Below, piece by piece: positions 25,154 through 33,868 of a DNA stretch of 64,000 bases. The notes under the pieces are model-generated. The model searched no databases and was not told the origin of the DNA. It was given only the letters and a program-made list of their open reading frames with translations. Position 1 is the first letter of the stretch. Every line of letters starts with the position of its first letter. Made by a program: the position numbers and the translations under genes. The DNA comes from Roseibium alexandrii DFL-11 (GTDB lineage: Bacteria; Pseudomonadota; Alphaproteobacteria; Rhizobiales; Stappiaceae): NCBI RefSeq assembly GCF_000158095.2, contig NZ_CM011002.1, positions 2,247,228 through 2,311,227 of the forward strand. Direction: 5' to 3'.

Positions 25154-26608
25154 TTGAGGAAGCGTGTTTTGCAGAAGAACCTCTACTCCGGCCACACCCT
25201 GCGCCAGGTCCGCGCGGACACCGGCCTTTCGCAAGTGGAGTTCGCAAAAAAGCTCGGCCTTTCAACCCCCTACATAAACCAGATTGAAAACAACAACCGG
25301 CCCGTGACCGCGTCTGTGCTCCTGGCCATCTACCGGGTGTTTGGCACCGATCTTGCCGCGTTTGAGGAAAACGACCTCGACCGGATGACGCAGGATCTGG
25401 AAGAAATTTTTGCGGACACCCGTTTTCATGGCACGCGCATCAGCAAACAGGACCTGCATGAACTGGCGACCCGGGCCCCGGAAGCTGCCCGCGCCATCAT
25501 GGACATGTACGGCACCATGCGCGCCTATCATGAAAAAGATGCCGGTGAGGACGACCTTCTGCAGATGAACGCGTCCGACGATGGTACCGGCAGCATCAAC
25601 AAATCGGCCTACGAGGAAGTCCGGGACTATTTCCACTATCAGGACAATTATGTTGATGCGATCGACCGGGCCGCAGAACAGCTCGCCATCAAGATCAATC
25701 TTCTTGCGGACGCGCCGAAACTCACTGCCCTCACCAACTGGCTCTCTGACACCTACAGCATCACCGTGGAACAGCATGGTGCAGAAGATGCTGCGCTCAT
25801 CCGGCACAATGAATTCGAGCGCCGGATTTCAATCCACCGGTCCGTGCCGGACAGCTCAAAATCCTTCCTGCTCGGCTCTGTCATCGCGGAGCTCTATGCC
25901 AAGGACATCTTAACGTCAGAAGTGGCGGATGCCCGTTTCCGGACCCAATCGGCGGAAAGCATCGCCCGGCTGGCCCTCCGCAATTTTTTCGCCGGATCGC
26001 TGCTCTTACCCTACGAGGCCTTTCTGGAGGCGGCCGCAGCAAGCCGTCATGACATCCAGCGCTTGTCGCACCAGATGGACGCCAGCATCGAGCAAATCTG
26101 TCACCGGCTTTCAACCCTGCAGCGGGCCGGTTCCAAGGGCATCCCGTTCTATTTCGTCAAGATCGACCGGGCCGGAAATGTCGTCAAACGCCACAGCGCG
26201 ACGCGGTTTCAATTCGCGCGCTTTGGCGGATCCTGCCCGCGCTGGAATGTGCATCAGGCGTTTGAGCAAACGACTGACAAATTCATCTCGCAAATTGCCC
26301 AGATGCCGGATGGTGTGAAGTACCTGTGTGTCGCGACCAGTGTCACGAAACACACCACGGACTATAAAACGCAGGCCCGGCGCTACGCGCTCGGCTTTGG
26401 CTGTGAAGCCCAATATGCCGATGCAATTGTCTATGCGGATGGTCTGGCGCTGGACGATCGCGCGGAACCGGAGCCTCTGGGTGTCAACTGCCGGATTTGC
26501 CCGCGCGATAATTGCGATCAACGTGCCTTCCCGGCCATCAACACGACCCCGTTTATCGATAGCCGTGAACGCGGCATTGTTCCATACCGCGCTAAGGCGG
26601 CGCGGTAG
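25154..26608 (+). CDS. XRE-type short-chain fatty acyl regulator (ScfR/RamB/PccR-like)
   Basis: A 484-residue regulator. An XRE helix-turn-helix at about residues 10-70 (VRADTGLSQVEFAKKLGLST, PYINQIENNNRPVTAS) is followed by an IrrE-like middle region and a C-terminal DUF2083-type domain with a cysteine cluster CRICPRDNCDQRAFP. Family members sense short-chain acyl-CoAs and control propionate, acetate or glyoxylate metabolism. No ATG is available: a TTG at 25154 opens the frame, but the TTG at 25169 is better placed behind GAGGA (25156-25160). The HExxH motif of IrrE proteases is not visible. Confidence 0.88.
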   Translation: MRKRVLQKNLYSGHTLRQVRADTGLSQVEFAKKLGLSTPYINQIENNNRPVTASVLLAIYRVFGTDLAAFEENDLDRMTQDLEEIFADTRFHGTRISKQDLHELATRAPEAARAIMDMYGTMRAYHEKDAGEDDLLQMNASDDGTGSINKSAYEEVRDYFHYQDNYVDAIDRAAEQLAIKINLLADAPKLTALTNWLSDTYSITVEQHGAEDAALIRHNEFERRISIHRSVPDSSKSFLLGSVIAELYAKDILTSEVADARFRTQSAESIARLALRNFFAGSLLLPYEAFLEAAAASRHDIQRLSHQMDASIEQICHRLSTLQRAGSKGIPFYFVKIDRAGNVVKRHSATRFQFARFGGSCPRWNVHQAFEQTTDKFISQIAQMPDGVKYLCVATSVTKHTTDYKTQARRYALGFGCEAQYADAIVYADGLALDDRAEPEPLGVNCRICPRDNCDQRAFPAINTTPFIDSRERGIVPYRAKAAR

Positions 26609-26653
26609 GCTTTCCTTTAAAGAAGAGCATCGCAAGGCCTTAATCGCGGTGCC

Positions 26654-26708
26654 GTCCCGGGCCTGATCCGGGACCTCTATTGCAAAGGCCCCGGCGCAAG
26701 GCCGGGGC
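26654..26708. repeat. two REP-like palindromes
   Basis: GTCCCGG...CCGGGAC (26654-26674) and GCCCCGGC...GCCGGGGC (26688-26708) lie between the ScfR gene and the convergent DUF2783 gene. They belong to the same GC-rich intergenic repeat family seen at 4641, 30102, 32182 and 57180. Confidence 0.65.
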
Positions 26709-26738
26709 GGCAGTATGGCCAGGCCGTTGCAGATCCAG

Positions 26739-26942
26739 TTATTCTGGATGTTTCGTTCTGGCAGCCGCCTCAAGCAGGGTTTTCAGCTCGCCCGGATCGC
26801 CGATGCGGTTGGCCATCAACAGGATGAGCCGGGCATTGAAGGCATCGCTTTCGGCCTTTGAGAGCCCCTCATGGGCCTCCAAAAGGTCTGCGTAAAAGTC
26901 GTCCGGGTGGCGCAGTTGCGCCTTGGTGATATGCGCTGTCAT
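26739..26942 (-). CDS. DUF2783-type small protein
   Basis: A 67-residue protein, mostly helical and polar (DDFYADLLEAHEGLSKAESD and LLMANRIGDPGELKTLLEAA). The look and the position directly after an aromatic-type FAD monooxygenase match DUF2783. Its ATG overlaps the monooxygenase stop by one base (TGATG), so it is translationally coupled and probably acts with that enzyme. No biochemical role is known. Confidence 0.75.
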   Translation of the reverse strand: MTAHITKAQLRHPDDFYADLLEAHEGLSKAESDAFNARLILLMANRIGDPGELKTLLEAAARTKHPE

Positions 26943-28558
26943 CAGGCCGCCTCCCCTTTTCCGATCGCCCGGTTCAAGGCTGTTTCAATCTGTACCCAAT
27001 CAAGCGCTGTCCAGCGCGCAGCCACATGCTGGTCCGGCCGCACCAGATAAATCGCGGCGCCGGCATCGCCCAGATACCGAGACCGAAGCTCTGCGCCGAT
27101 GTCGCCGTCCGCAACAAAAATCCCCTCAACGGAAAGTCCGGCAATGTCGGCCCGTTCCGGGATCTCCAGGCCCAGCGCGAGCAACTTGAACCCATCGCCC
27201 AGCCGATCCGACAGCCACTCCCCGCCAACCGGCGTGTCCGCCGCCGGACTGCCCGGCCGCGTGCGGACCGGCAGGCCGTCTACATCGTCGCTGTTCAACG
27301 GTGACGTTTCATAGACGCACGGCACTGACAGGCGCCCGGAATTCACCAGTGGCCGGGCGAATTCGTACGTTTCGGACAGATCCAGAACCGCATCGCGGAA
27401 GATCCGGCTCATCTCCGATTTTGGCGTGATGAAGTCGGTCGAACGGGAACTTTGCAGGATGTTTTCATCCGCTGCCCATTCGCGCTCCAGCCCATAACTG
27501 TCCAAAAGGCTTTCCGGCGCCTGGCCTTCCAGAACAAGTTTCAATTTCCAGCCGAGATTGTCGGTGTCCTGAAAGCCCGAGTTTGCGCCGCGCGCACCGA
27601 ACGGCGAGACCTGGTGCGCGGCGTCCCCGGCAAAGATCACGCGGCCATGGCGGAACTTTTCCATGCGGCGGCACTGGAAGGTGTAAATCGACACCCACTC
27701 CAGATCGAACTCCACGTCTTCGCCGAGCATCTGCTTCAGACGCGGAATGACGTTTTCCGGCTTCTTCTCTTCTTCCTTGTCGATGTCCCAGCCGAGCTGC
27801 AAATCGATACGCCAAACGCCGTCCGGCTGCTTGTGCAAGAGCGCTGACTGGTCCTTGTTGAACGGCGGATCGAACCAGAACCAGCGCTCGGTCGGGAAGT
27901 CCGCCTTCATGATCACGTCTGCAATCAGGAAGTTGTCCTCAAACACCCGGCCGACAAAATCCAGATCCAGCATCCGGCGAGACGGAGAACCGGCGCCGTC
28001 ACAAGCGATCAACCAGTCAGCCTCGATCCGGTAGGCACCATCCTGAGTGTCGATGATCAGCGAGGCGTGATCGTCCATCTGATCGATGGAGGCGACCTTG
28101 TTGCCGCCGCGAATGTCGACCGGCTTGCCTTCCTGCTGAAGGGCGCGCAGACGCTCCACCAGATAGAGTTCGCAGTAATATTGCTGAAGATTGATGAAGG
28201 CCGGGCGCTTGTGTCCTTCCTCCGGCAAGAGGTCGAAATTGTAGACCTGACGGTCGCCAAAAAAGACCCGGCCATGGCTCCAGACCACACCCTTCTCGAC
28301 CATCTGATCGCCGCAGCCGTAGCGGTCTAGGATCTCCAGGGACCTCTTGGAAAAACAGATCGCGCGGGATCCAACGCTGACCTTGTCATTGTCGTCGAGG
28401 ATGACAACCGGGATATCCTGCTGGGCCAGATCGATCGCCATCGCAAGGCCGACCGGGCCGGCGCCAATAATCACCACCGGATGGCGCACCGGCGCGGTTG
28501 TCTCCTGATCGGGGGACCACTTGTAGGGATACAGCGGCACTTCGAACAATTTGGTCAC
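26942..28558 (-). CDS. FAD-dependent aromatic hydroxylase (MhpA/phenol hydroxylase-like)
   Basis: A 538-residue class A flavoprotein monooxygenase: GAGPVGLAMAIDLAQQDIPV at the N-terminus, LIACDGAGSPSRRMLDL (DG motif) and FAGDAAHQVSPFGARGANSG (GD motif). The C-terminal 150 residues resemble the thioredoxin-like tail of phenol hydroxylases. It would hydroxylate a phenolic acid. In a homogentisate cluster it may generate homogentisate from a hydroxyphenylacetate, which is inference. The ATG overlaps the DinB gene stop by 4 bases. Confidence 0.87.
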   Translation of the reverse strand: MTKLFEVPLYPYKWSPDQETTAPVRHPVVIIGAGPVGLAMAIDLAQQDIPVVILDDNDKVSVGSRAICFSKRSLEILDRYGCGDQMVEKGVVWSHGRVFFGDRQVYNFDLLPEEGHKRPAFINLQQYYCELYLVERLRALQQEGKPVDIRGGNKVASIDQMDDHASLIIDTQDGAYRIEADWLIACDGAGSPSRRMLDLDFVGRVFEDNFLIADVIMKADFPTERWFWFDPPFNKDQSALLHKQPDGVWRIDLQLGWDIDKEEEKKPENVIPRLKQMLGEDVEFDLEWVSIYTFQCRRMEKFRHGRVIFAGDAAHQVSPFGARGANSGFQDTDNLGWKLKLVLEGQAPESLLDSYGLEREWAADENILQSSRSTDFITPKSEMSRIFRDAVLDLSETYEFARPLVNSGRLSVPCVYETSPLNSDDVDGLPVRTRPGSPAADTPVGGEWLSDRLGDGFKLLALGLEIPERADIAGLSVEGIFVADGDIGAELRSRYLGDAGAAIYLVRPDQHVAARWTALDWVQIETALNRAIGKGEAA

Positions 28559-29106
28559 AGGTTCTCCTCCCTGCTGAACGTGTCGATATGTCGTTGAGCT
28601 GCCGGATGGCGCTCAAAGTTGAGAAAGAATTCATCCAGCTGCGGCGGGGCAACGCTTGTTCCAGCCAACATCGCATGAGCCTGCCCACGGTGATGGATCT
28701 GGTGCTGAAACAGATGCATCAATGTGGCTGCGATCGTTTCCTTGACCGTACCCTTCGCCCCACGATCCTGGGCAATTTCGCGCTCCAGATCCGATGCGCG
28801 CAATCCATCACAAAACGCGATCAACTGCCGGTCCAAACCGGCTTGGGCCATAGCTAGGTCATTCGCGTCCCGAAGAAACGGCACCTCAAAAACCGCCAGC
28901 CCCTCACCGCCCTCGGTCAGCGCGTCCAGATAATACCGGTCGACTTCCCAGTTGTGGTTCAGCGTTTCGAGAAGGGACGGAAAGAAATTGGTTCTCTCCG
29001 CCTCAAACTCGACCTGGCTGAGCTTGCAACACGCCTCGTAGAGCCGCTCATTGGCGTAGGCATTGTTGCGCGCCATCAAGCGCAGATGATCGAGGGCTGC
29101 ACTCAT
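28555..29106 (-). CDS. DinB/MDMPI-fold metalloprotein in the homogentisate cluster
   Basis: A 183-residue four-helix-bundle protein of the DinB superfamily. Candidate metal ligands are H51 (LNHNWEVDRYY) and H135/H139 in LFQHQIHHRGQAHAM, the classic HxxxH...RGQ pattern. The superfamily includes thiol-dependent transferases and maleylpyruvate isomerase. The start is the ATG at 29106 with AGGG nearby; a GTG lies three bases upstream. It is coupled to the FAD hydroxylase. No zeta-class GST (MaiA) is seen in this cluster, so an isomerase role is possible but unproven. Confidence 0.85.
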   Translation of the reverse strand: MSAALDHLRLMARNNAYANERLYEACCKLSQVEFEAERTNFFPSLLETLNHNWEVDRYYLDALTEGGEGLAVFEVPFLRDANDLAMAQAGLDRQLIAFCDGLRASDLEREIAQDRGAKGTVKETIAATLMHLFQHQIHHRGQAHAMLAGTSVAPPQLDEFFLNFERHPAAQRHIDTFSREENL

Positions 29107-29109
29107 CAC

Positions 29110-30069
29110 TCAGCCCTGCAGGTCCGCCCACATCTTTGCATCGCGTTCTGCGGTCCAGATGCGCGGCGTGTCGATGCCCAGCGCCTCGTCGTAGGCGCGC
29201 GCCACGTTGAACGGCAGGCAGTGTTCGTAGATCGCATAGTCCTTGAACTTCGGATCGCATTCGGCGCGGCAGGCGTCCCAAGCCTCTTTCAAGGTTCCGC
29301 CACCCTGCGCTACCCGGGCAACCGGCTTGTAGGTGGAGGTTACGAAGTCGGCGGTGTTCGTCAGCGCTTTGCCGACCATTTCCTTGCCGACCAGTGCATC
29401 GCCACGGCCCGGTGCAATCGCTTCAACGTCATAGGCGCGGATCGCTTCCAGTGTTTTCGGCCAGTCGTTGAAATGACCGTCTCCGCAATAACACGCCGAG
29501 TGATATTCAACGATGTCGCCGGTGAACATGACGTTTTCGTCCGGCACATGAATGACGATGTCGCCAGCTGTATGCGCCCGTCCCAGGAAGCTGAGATCCA
29601 CACGGCGCTTGCCCAGATAAACGGTCATGCTGTCGTTGAAAGTGGTCGTCGGCCAGGTCAGCGGCGGGATTTTGCTGACGTCATCATAGCCCATGAACAG
29701 GCGCGGAAAACGCATGAATTCCGATTCCCTGTCTTCCGCACCGCGCTCCACAACCATGGACCGCGCCTTCTGGCTCATGATGATGTTCGGTGCCTGATAG
29801 GCCGCAGCTCCCAGGACCCGAACAGCATGATAGTGGGTCAAGACCAGGTGGCTGATCGGCTTGTCAGTGACGGACCGGACCTTTTCGATGACCTTGCCCG
29901 CCAGCGCCGGTGTCGCCTGCGCCTCGATGATCATGACACTGTCGTCACCGATGATCACGCCGGTGTTCGGGTCACCCTCGGCGGTAAAGGCCCAAAGATC
30001 CTTGCCAATCTCTTCAAACGTGATCTTCTTTTCTTCCATGTCGCCGACAGAGGCGAATTGCTTGCTCAT
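29110..30069 (-). CDS. MBL-fold protein with incomplete second metal site
   Basis: A 319-residue metallo-beta-lactamase-fold protein. The usual HxHxDH is H79-Y-H81-A-V-R here, so the two first-site histidines remain while the second-site Asp and His are Val83 and Arg84. H166 (GRAHTAGD) and the bridging D185 (MFTGDIVEYH) are kept, but the final PGHG-type loop is PGRG with Arg222. So zinc site 1 and the bridging residue can form, while site 2 cannot. It lies three bases upstream of the DinB start, within the homogentisate operon. The substrate is unknown. Confidence 0.82.
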   Translation of the reverse strand: MSKQFASVGDMEEKKITFEEIGKDLWAFTAEGDPNTGVIIGDDSVMIIEAQATPALAGKVIEKVRSVTDKPISHLVLTHYHAVRVLGAAAYQAPNIIMSQKARSMVVERGAEDRESEFMRFPRLFMGYDDVSKIPPLTWPTTTFNDSMTVYLGKRRVDLSFLGRAHTAGDIVIHVPDENVMFTGDIVEYHSACYCGDGHFNDWPKTLEAIRAYDVEAIAPGRGDALVGKEMVGKALTNTADFVTSTYKPVARVAQGGGTLKEAWDACRAECDPKFKDYAIYEHCLPFNVARAYDEALGIDTPRIWTAERDAKMWADLQG

Positions 30070-30101
30070 GCTGTTTTCCCGTCGTTCACGAGGTTCGCGT
30101 C

Positions 30102-30124
30102 ATTGCCGGACTTGATCCGGCAAT
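30102..30124. repeat. perfect hairpin between two homogentisate-cluster genes
   Basis: ATTGCCGGA and TCCGGCAAT form a 9-bp stem with the 5-base loop CTTGA. It is a variant of the window-wide CCGGAC-TTGATC palindrome. It sits in the 165-base gap between the fumarylacetoacetase and MBL genes and could tune differential expression within the operon. Confidence 0.6.
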
Positions 30125-30234
30125 CCATTCCGTAGCCGTGCCTCACCCCAGGGCGATACTGTGCGGTCCGTTCACGGCATGGATACCCGTGGCGAGCCCG
30201 GGTATGACGTTTATTGATATTGATTGGTGCGCCA

Positions 30235-31245
30235 TCACAGAGCCTGTTGTACTGTCTGTTCAATAGCGCCGAAAATGGAATGCCCTTCCCCGTCCAGCAT
30301 CTCGATGCGGATCGTGTCGCCGAATTTGAGGAACGGCGTTGTTGCCTCGCCGTTTTCGATTGTCTCGATCACGCGCAGCTCCGCGATGCAGGAATATCCG
30401 GCCCCACCGTCGGCAAGTGATTTGCCCGGACCACCGCCCATTTTGTTGGAGACCGTGCCGGACCCGATGATCGTGCCCGCGCTGAGCGTCCGTGTCTTGG
30501 CCGCATGGGCGATCAACTGGCCGAAATCAAAGGTCATGTCGACGCCCCCTTCCGCCCGGCCAAAGGGCTGACCATTGAGGTCGACATGCAGCGGCAGATG
30601 CAGCTTCCCGTTTCTCCAGGCCTCACCCAATTCATCGGGCGTCACAGCAACAGGCGAAAAGGCCGAGGACGGTTTTGACTGGAAGAAGCCAAAGCCTTTG
30701 CCCAGCTCGCCCGGGATCAGACCCCGCAAAGAGACATCGTTGACGAGCAGCACCAGCTTGACATGAGACAGGGCCTCTTCAGCGCTCACGCCCATCGGCA
30801 CATCGCCGGTGATGACCGCGATCTCACCTTCCATGTCGATGCCATAGGCTTCGTCGCGCATTTTGATCGGATCGCGGGGCGCGATAAACGTATCTGAGCC
30901 GCCTTGATACATCAGCGGGTCTGTCCAAAAGCTCTCCGGCATTTTTGCGCGGCGGGCTTTGCGCACCAGCTCGACGTGGTTCACATAAGCGGATCCGTCG
31001 GCCCACTGATAGGCGCGCGGCAACGGCGACAAGGCATCGTGTTCGTGAAAGCGCAGGGTTGGCACGGCGTCATGGGAGAGGCTTTCGGCAAGCACTTGCA
31101 GCTTGGGTGCAACATGATCCCAATCGTCCAGCGCCGCCTGCAGGGTCGGTGCAATGTGGCTGGCATCCGTGCAATAGGTCAGCCGCTCGTTGACCACCAC
31201 CAGTTTTCCGTCCCGGCTGCCGTCTTTCAAACTCGCCAGTTTCAT
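30235..31245 (-). CDS. fumarylacetoacetate hydrolase-family protein
   Basis: A 336-residue FAH-family hydrolase. The acidic metal-binding segment GIDMEGEIAVITGDVP and the conserved LVLLVNDVSLRGL, GFGFFQSKPSSAFSP and GTIIGSGTVSNK are seen. In a cluster with homogentisate dioxygenase it most likely cleaves fumarylacetoacetate to fumarate and acetoacetate. It is shorter than eukaryotic FAH, as usual for bacterial forms. GGGAGATGCATTC precedes the ATG. Confidence 0.9.
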   Translation of the reverse strand: MKLASLKDGSRDGKLVVVNERLTYCTDASHIAPTLQAALDDWDHVAPKLQVLAESLSHDAVPTLRFHEHDALSPLPRAYQWADGSAYVNHVELVRKARRAKMPESFWTDPLMYQGGSDTFIAPRDPIKMRDEAYGIDMEGEIAVITGDVPMGVSAEEALSHVKLVLLVNDVSLRGLIPGELGKGFGFFQSKPSSAFSPVAVTPDELGEAWRNGKLHLPLHVDLNGQPFGRAEGGVDMTFDFGQLIAHAAKTRTLSAGTIIGSGTVSNKMGGGPGKSLADGGAGYSCIAELRVIETIENGEATTPFLKFGDTIRIEMLDGEGHSIFGAIEQTVQQAL

Positions 31246-31263
31246 GAATGCATCTCCCCAAGC

Positions 31264-32115
31264 CTATTTTGTTATGACCAATCCATCATGACCGACAATT
31301 GTCTGCCCGGAAAAGGTTTCTGTTGCCTCCAACCACTCCTGCCCTTCGAAACCGGGTAAATCTGCCGGGATCAGGTGGTTGAGGAGAAGGGTTTTGGCTT
31401 GGGCCATCTCGGCAATCTTGGCAGCATCCGGCGCCATCGTGTGGCTTGCCCACAAATGCGCGCGCAGCCGGTCGCCATTGCCCGTGATCTCGACGATTTT
31501 GTCGACACCGCGCTGAAGCATGGCCTCGTGCACCAGAACATCGCAATCCTTGGCAAAGACGGCGAGCGGCGGGAAGAAGGCAGTGTCAGCGGAAAAGACC
31601 ACCGACCAGTCCTTCGTATCGAACCGCAAGGCGAAACAATCGACCACCGGCGGGTGATCGACACGCAGCGCCTTTAGCGCCAAGCCACTTTCTTCAAGCG
31701 GTACCTCACCCTCTGCCAACAGGTGAATTTCGACGAGATCCCGCAGATCCGGTCGGCCTTCATCATCAATCCGCAGATCGATGTCGTAGCGCATGGAAGC
31801 AAGGAACCCGTCCAAATACTCCATCAGGTCAACCGGGCCGAACACCTTGACCTTATGCGCCAGCCCGCTGGTCCAGGCTGTATGCAACAAAGGTCCGAGC
31901 TCCAGAACATGATCGGAATGCATGTGCGTGATGAAGATGAGGTCCAGCTCTTTCAAGGAGACCCCGGCGTCGACCAGGCCCCGGGTCACCCCGAGACCAC
32001 AATCGATGACACAGCGCCGGCCGCCAATCTCGATCAGGGAACTCGTTGGCGACGGCCCGCCCGGCCGGATCGCCGGCCCACCTTTGGAGCCCAAAATGAC
32101 GAGACGGTCATCCAT
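31264..32115 (-). CDS. MBL-fold metallohydrolase, RNase Z/arylsulfatase-like
   Basis: A 283-residue protein with a complete motif ITHMHSDHVLELGPL, plus VVFSADTAFFPPL, VHEAML, SHTMAPDAAKIA and LLNHLIPAD, giving the full two-zinc ligand set of the RNase Z-like branch. Homologues are often found with aromatic degradation genes; the substrate here is not known. The start at 32115 (MDDRLVILGSKGG) fits the fold; the in-frame extension to 32205 runs through a repeat and is rejected. It lies 18 bases upstream of the fumarylacetoacetase gene. Confidence 0.85.
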   Translation of the reverse strand: MDDRLVILGSKGGPAIRPGGPSPTSSLIEIGGRRCVIDCGLGVTRGLVDAGVSLKELDLIFITHMHSDHVLELGPLLHTAWTSGLAHKVKVFGPVDLMEYLDGFLASMRYDIDLRIDDEGRPDLRDLVEIHLLAEGEVPLEESGLALKALRVDHPPVVDCFALRFDTKDWSVVFSADTAFFPPLAVFAKDCDVLVHEAMLQRGVDKIVEITGNGDRLRAHLWASHTMAPDAAKIAEMAQAKTLLLNHLIPADLPGFEGQEWLEATETFSGQTIVGHDGLVITK

Positions 32116-32181
32116 GTCCGCTTTGCCCTGCACCCACACACTCCTTGCCAGCATCGACAACTGCGCTTTTCCTAAAAAGCT

Positions 32182-32234
32182 GTCCCGGATGTGATCCGGG
32201 ACCAACCCTGAAGGCCCCGGATCATATTCGGGGC
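32182..32234. repeat. two REP-like palindromes after hmgA
   Basis: GTCCCGGAT/ATCCGGGAC (32182-32202, 9-bp stem, 3-base loop) and GCCCCG...CGGGGC (32214-32234) separate hmgA from the MBL gene. They belong to the GC-rich intergenic family. They may allow higher hmgA expression relative to downstream genes. Confidence 0.65.
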
Positions 32235-32249
32235 GGCAAACAGTGTCAG

Positions 32250-33623
32250 TTACTTCTTATCCCAGGTGCCTTCCGGCGTGCCGTCGAACTTCTTCTCCAG
32301 GCTGTCCCAGCAGTCGATGTAATTGTCCTGCAACGGCGCGTCCTTCGCGGCATATTCGGTCAGGTGCTGCGGAAACCGGGTCTCAAACATGAAGGACATC
32401 GTGTTGTCGAGCTTTTCGGCCTTCAGGTCCGCATTGGATGCCCCCTCAAAGGCATCGTTGTCCGGTCCATGCGGCAGCATCATGTTGTGAAGGCTCATAC
32501 CACCCGGCACGAAGCCTTGTGGTTTGGCGTCATACTGACCATAGATGTTGCCCATCAGCTCGGACATGATGTTCTTGTGATACCAGGGCGGGCGGAAAGT
32601 ATTTTCGGCCACCATCCAGCGCTCACGGAACAGAACGAAGTCGATGTTGGCCGTTCCAGGCACACCAGACGGCGCGGTCAAGACAGTGAAGATCGACGGG
32701 TCCGGATGGTCGAACAGGATCGCCCCGACCGGGCAATAGGTTCTGAGGTCATATTTCACCGGTGCGTAGTTGCCGTGCCAGGCAACCACATCGAGCGGCG
32801 AGTGACCGATCTTGGTCTCGTGGAACTGGCCACACCATTTCACCGTGACTTTACTTGGCACTTCCTTGTCTTCATACCAGGCGACCGGTGTCTTGAAGTC
32901 CCGGCGGTTGGCCATGCAGTTGGCCCCAATCGGGCCGCGGCCCGGCAGCTCGAATTTCTGGCCATAGTTTTCGCAGACGAACCCGCGTGCCGGGCCTTCA
33001 ACAACCTCGACCCGGTAGACAAGACCGCGCGGCAGAATGGCGATTTCCTTCGGCTCCAGCTCGATAATACCAAGCTCGGTGTAGAAGCGGAGAATGCCCT
33101 CCTGCGGCACGACCAGAAGCTCGCTGTCGGCGGAGAAGAAGTACTCATCTTCCATCGACTTCGTCGCAAGGTAGATATGCGTTGCCATGCCGACCTGGGT
33201 GTTCACATCCCCGGCCGTCGTCATCGAGCGCATGCCGGTCAGCCAATTCAGCCCCTCATCGGCGTGCGGCACCGGATCCCAGCGGTATTGGCCGAGCGAA
33301 ATGACATCTTCGCAGACGTTCGGCGCGCTTTTCCAATAGGGCAGATCGATTTTCTGAAACCGGCTGGTGTGCTTAACCGATGGCCGGATGCGATAACACC
33401 ATGTCCGCTCGTTTTGATGGCTTGGCGCGGTAAAGGCGGTACCGGACAACTGTTCGCCATAAAGCCCATAAGCGCATTTCTGCGGGCTGTTCATGCCTTG
33501 CGGCAGCGCGCCCGGCAGGACTTCGGTCTCAAAATCGTTGCCGAAACCCGGCATATACTGGAGCTCGTTGGAAAGCGGCTTGCCGCCGTCGCCGGAAACT
33601 TGCTTGTGATCGACCTTGTTCAT
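32250..33623 (-). CDS. hmgA: homogentisate 1,2-dioxygenase
   Basis: A 457-residue protein matching HmgA along its length: [58 protein letters not shown] region, [15 protein letters not shown] and [16 protein letters not shown] carrying iron-ligand His and Glu residues. It opens the homogentisate ring to maleylacetoacetate in tyrosine and phenylacetate-type catabolism. GGGAGG precedes the ATG. It is the first gene of the cluster, directly behind the promoter and palindrome at 33658-33694. Confidence 0.97.
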   Translation of the reverse strand: MNKVDHKQVSGDGGKPLSNELQYMPGFGNDFETEVLPGALPQGMNSPQKCAYGLYGEQLSGTAFTAPSHQNERTWCYRIRPSVKHTSRFQKIDLPYWKSAPNVCEDVISLGQYRWDPVPHADEGLNWLTGMRSMTTAGDVNTQVGMATHIYLATKSMEDEYFFSADSELLVVPQEGILRFYTELGIIELEPKEIAILPRGLVYRVEVVEGPARGFVCENYGQKFELPGRGPIGANCMANRRDFKTPVAWYEDKEVPSKVTVKWCGQFHETKIGHSPLDVVAWHGNYAPVKYDLRTYCPVGAILFDHPDPSIFTVLTAPSGVPGTANIDFVLFRERWMVAENTFRPPWYHKNIMSELMGNIYGQYDAKPQGFVPGGMSLHNMMLPHGPDNDAFEGASNADLKAEKLDNTMSFMFETRFPQHLTEYAAKDAPLQDNYIDCWDSLEKKFDGTPEGTWDKK

Positions 33624-33657
33624 AATCGCATCCTCCCGGGATCATGCCCTGCCAAAT

Positions 33658-33675
33658 TAGTTGCACTTGTAACTA
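33658..33675. promoter_or_regulatory. candidate operator in the hmgA promoter
   Basis: TAGTTGCACTTGTAACTA is an 18-base palindrome with 7 of 9 pairs matching and perfect TAGTT/AACTA outer arms. It overlaps the predicted -10 box and lies 35 bases before the hmgA ATG, a typical repressor position. The size and symmetry suit a MarR-type dimer. No MarR, IclR or LysR gene lies beside the cluster. Confidence 0.5.
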
Positions 33676-33694
33676 TCTAGGCAAGTGCGGTCAA
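33666..33694 (-). promoter_or_regulatory. predicted sigma-70-type promoter of hmgA
   Basis: On the minus strand, TTGACC (33694-33689) and TACAAG (33671-33666) are separated by 17 bases. The -35 box is close to TTGACA; the -10 box is weaker. The -10 overlaps the palindrome at 33658-33675, which would block polymerase when bound. Confidence 0.5.
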
Positions 33695-33868
33695 GAGACT
33701 TCCGAACTGGCCGTGACACATTCGCCGTTTAGCTTGGCCGGAATGCCAGTTCTGAGGCGCGCGGCACCACCACCCTGCCCCAGCATTCCGTGACCGCGAG
33801 TTCGAATGCCTTGCATCTGCCGGGGCGTTGAATTAAATTAGAACAAAATAGGAACATTGGGGATTCTG

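Noticed and set aside
28954-30135. 393-codon plus-strand frame across the DinB and MBL genes
   Set aside because: Antisense to two coupled catabolic genes; His- and Arg-rich shadow without domains.
32145-33680. 511-codon plus-strand frame opposite hmgA
   Set aside because: hmgA is certain on the minus strand; the opposing frame is a codon-bias shadow.
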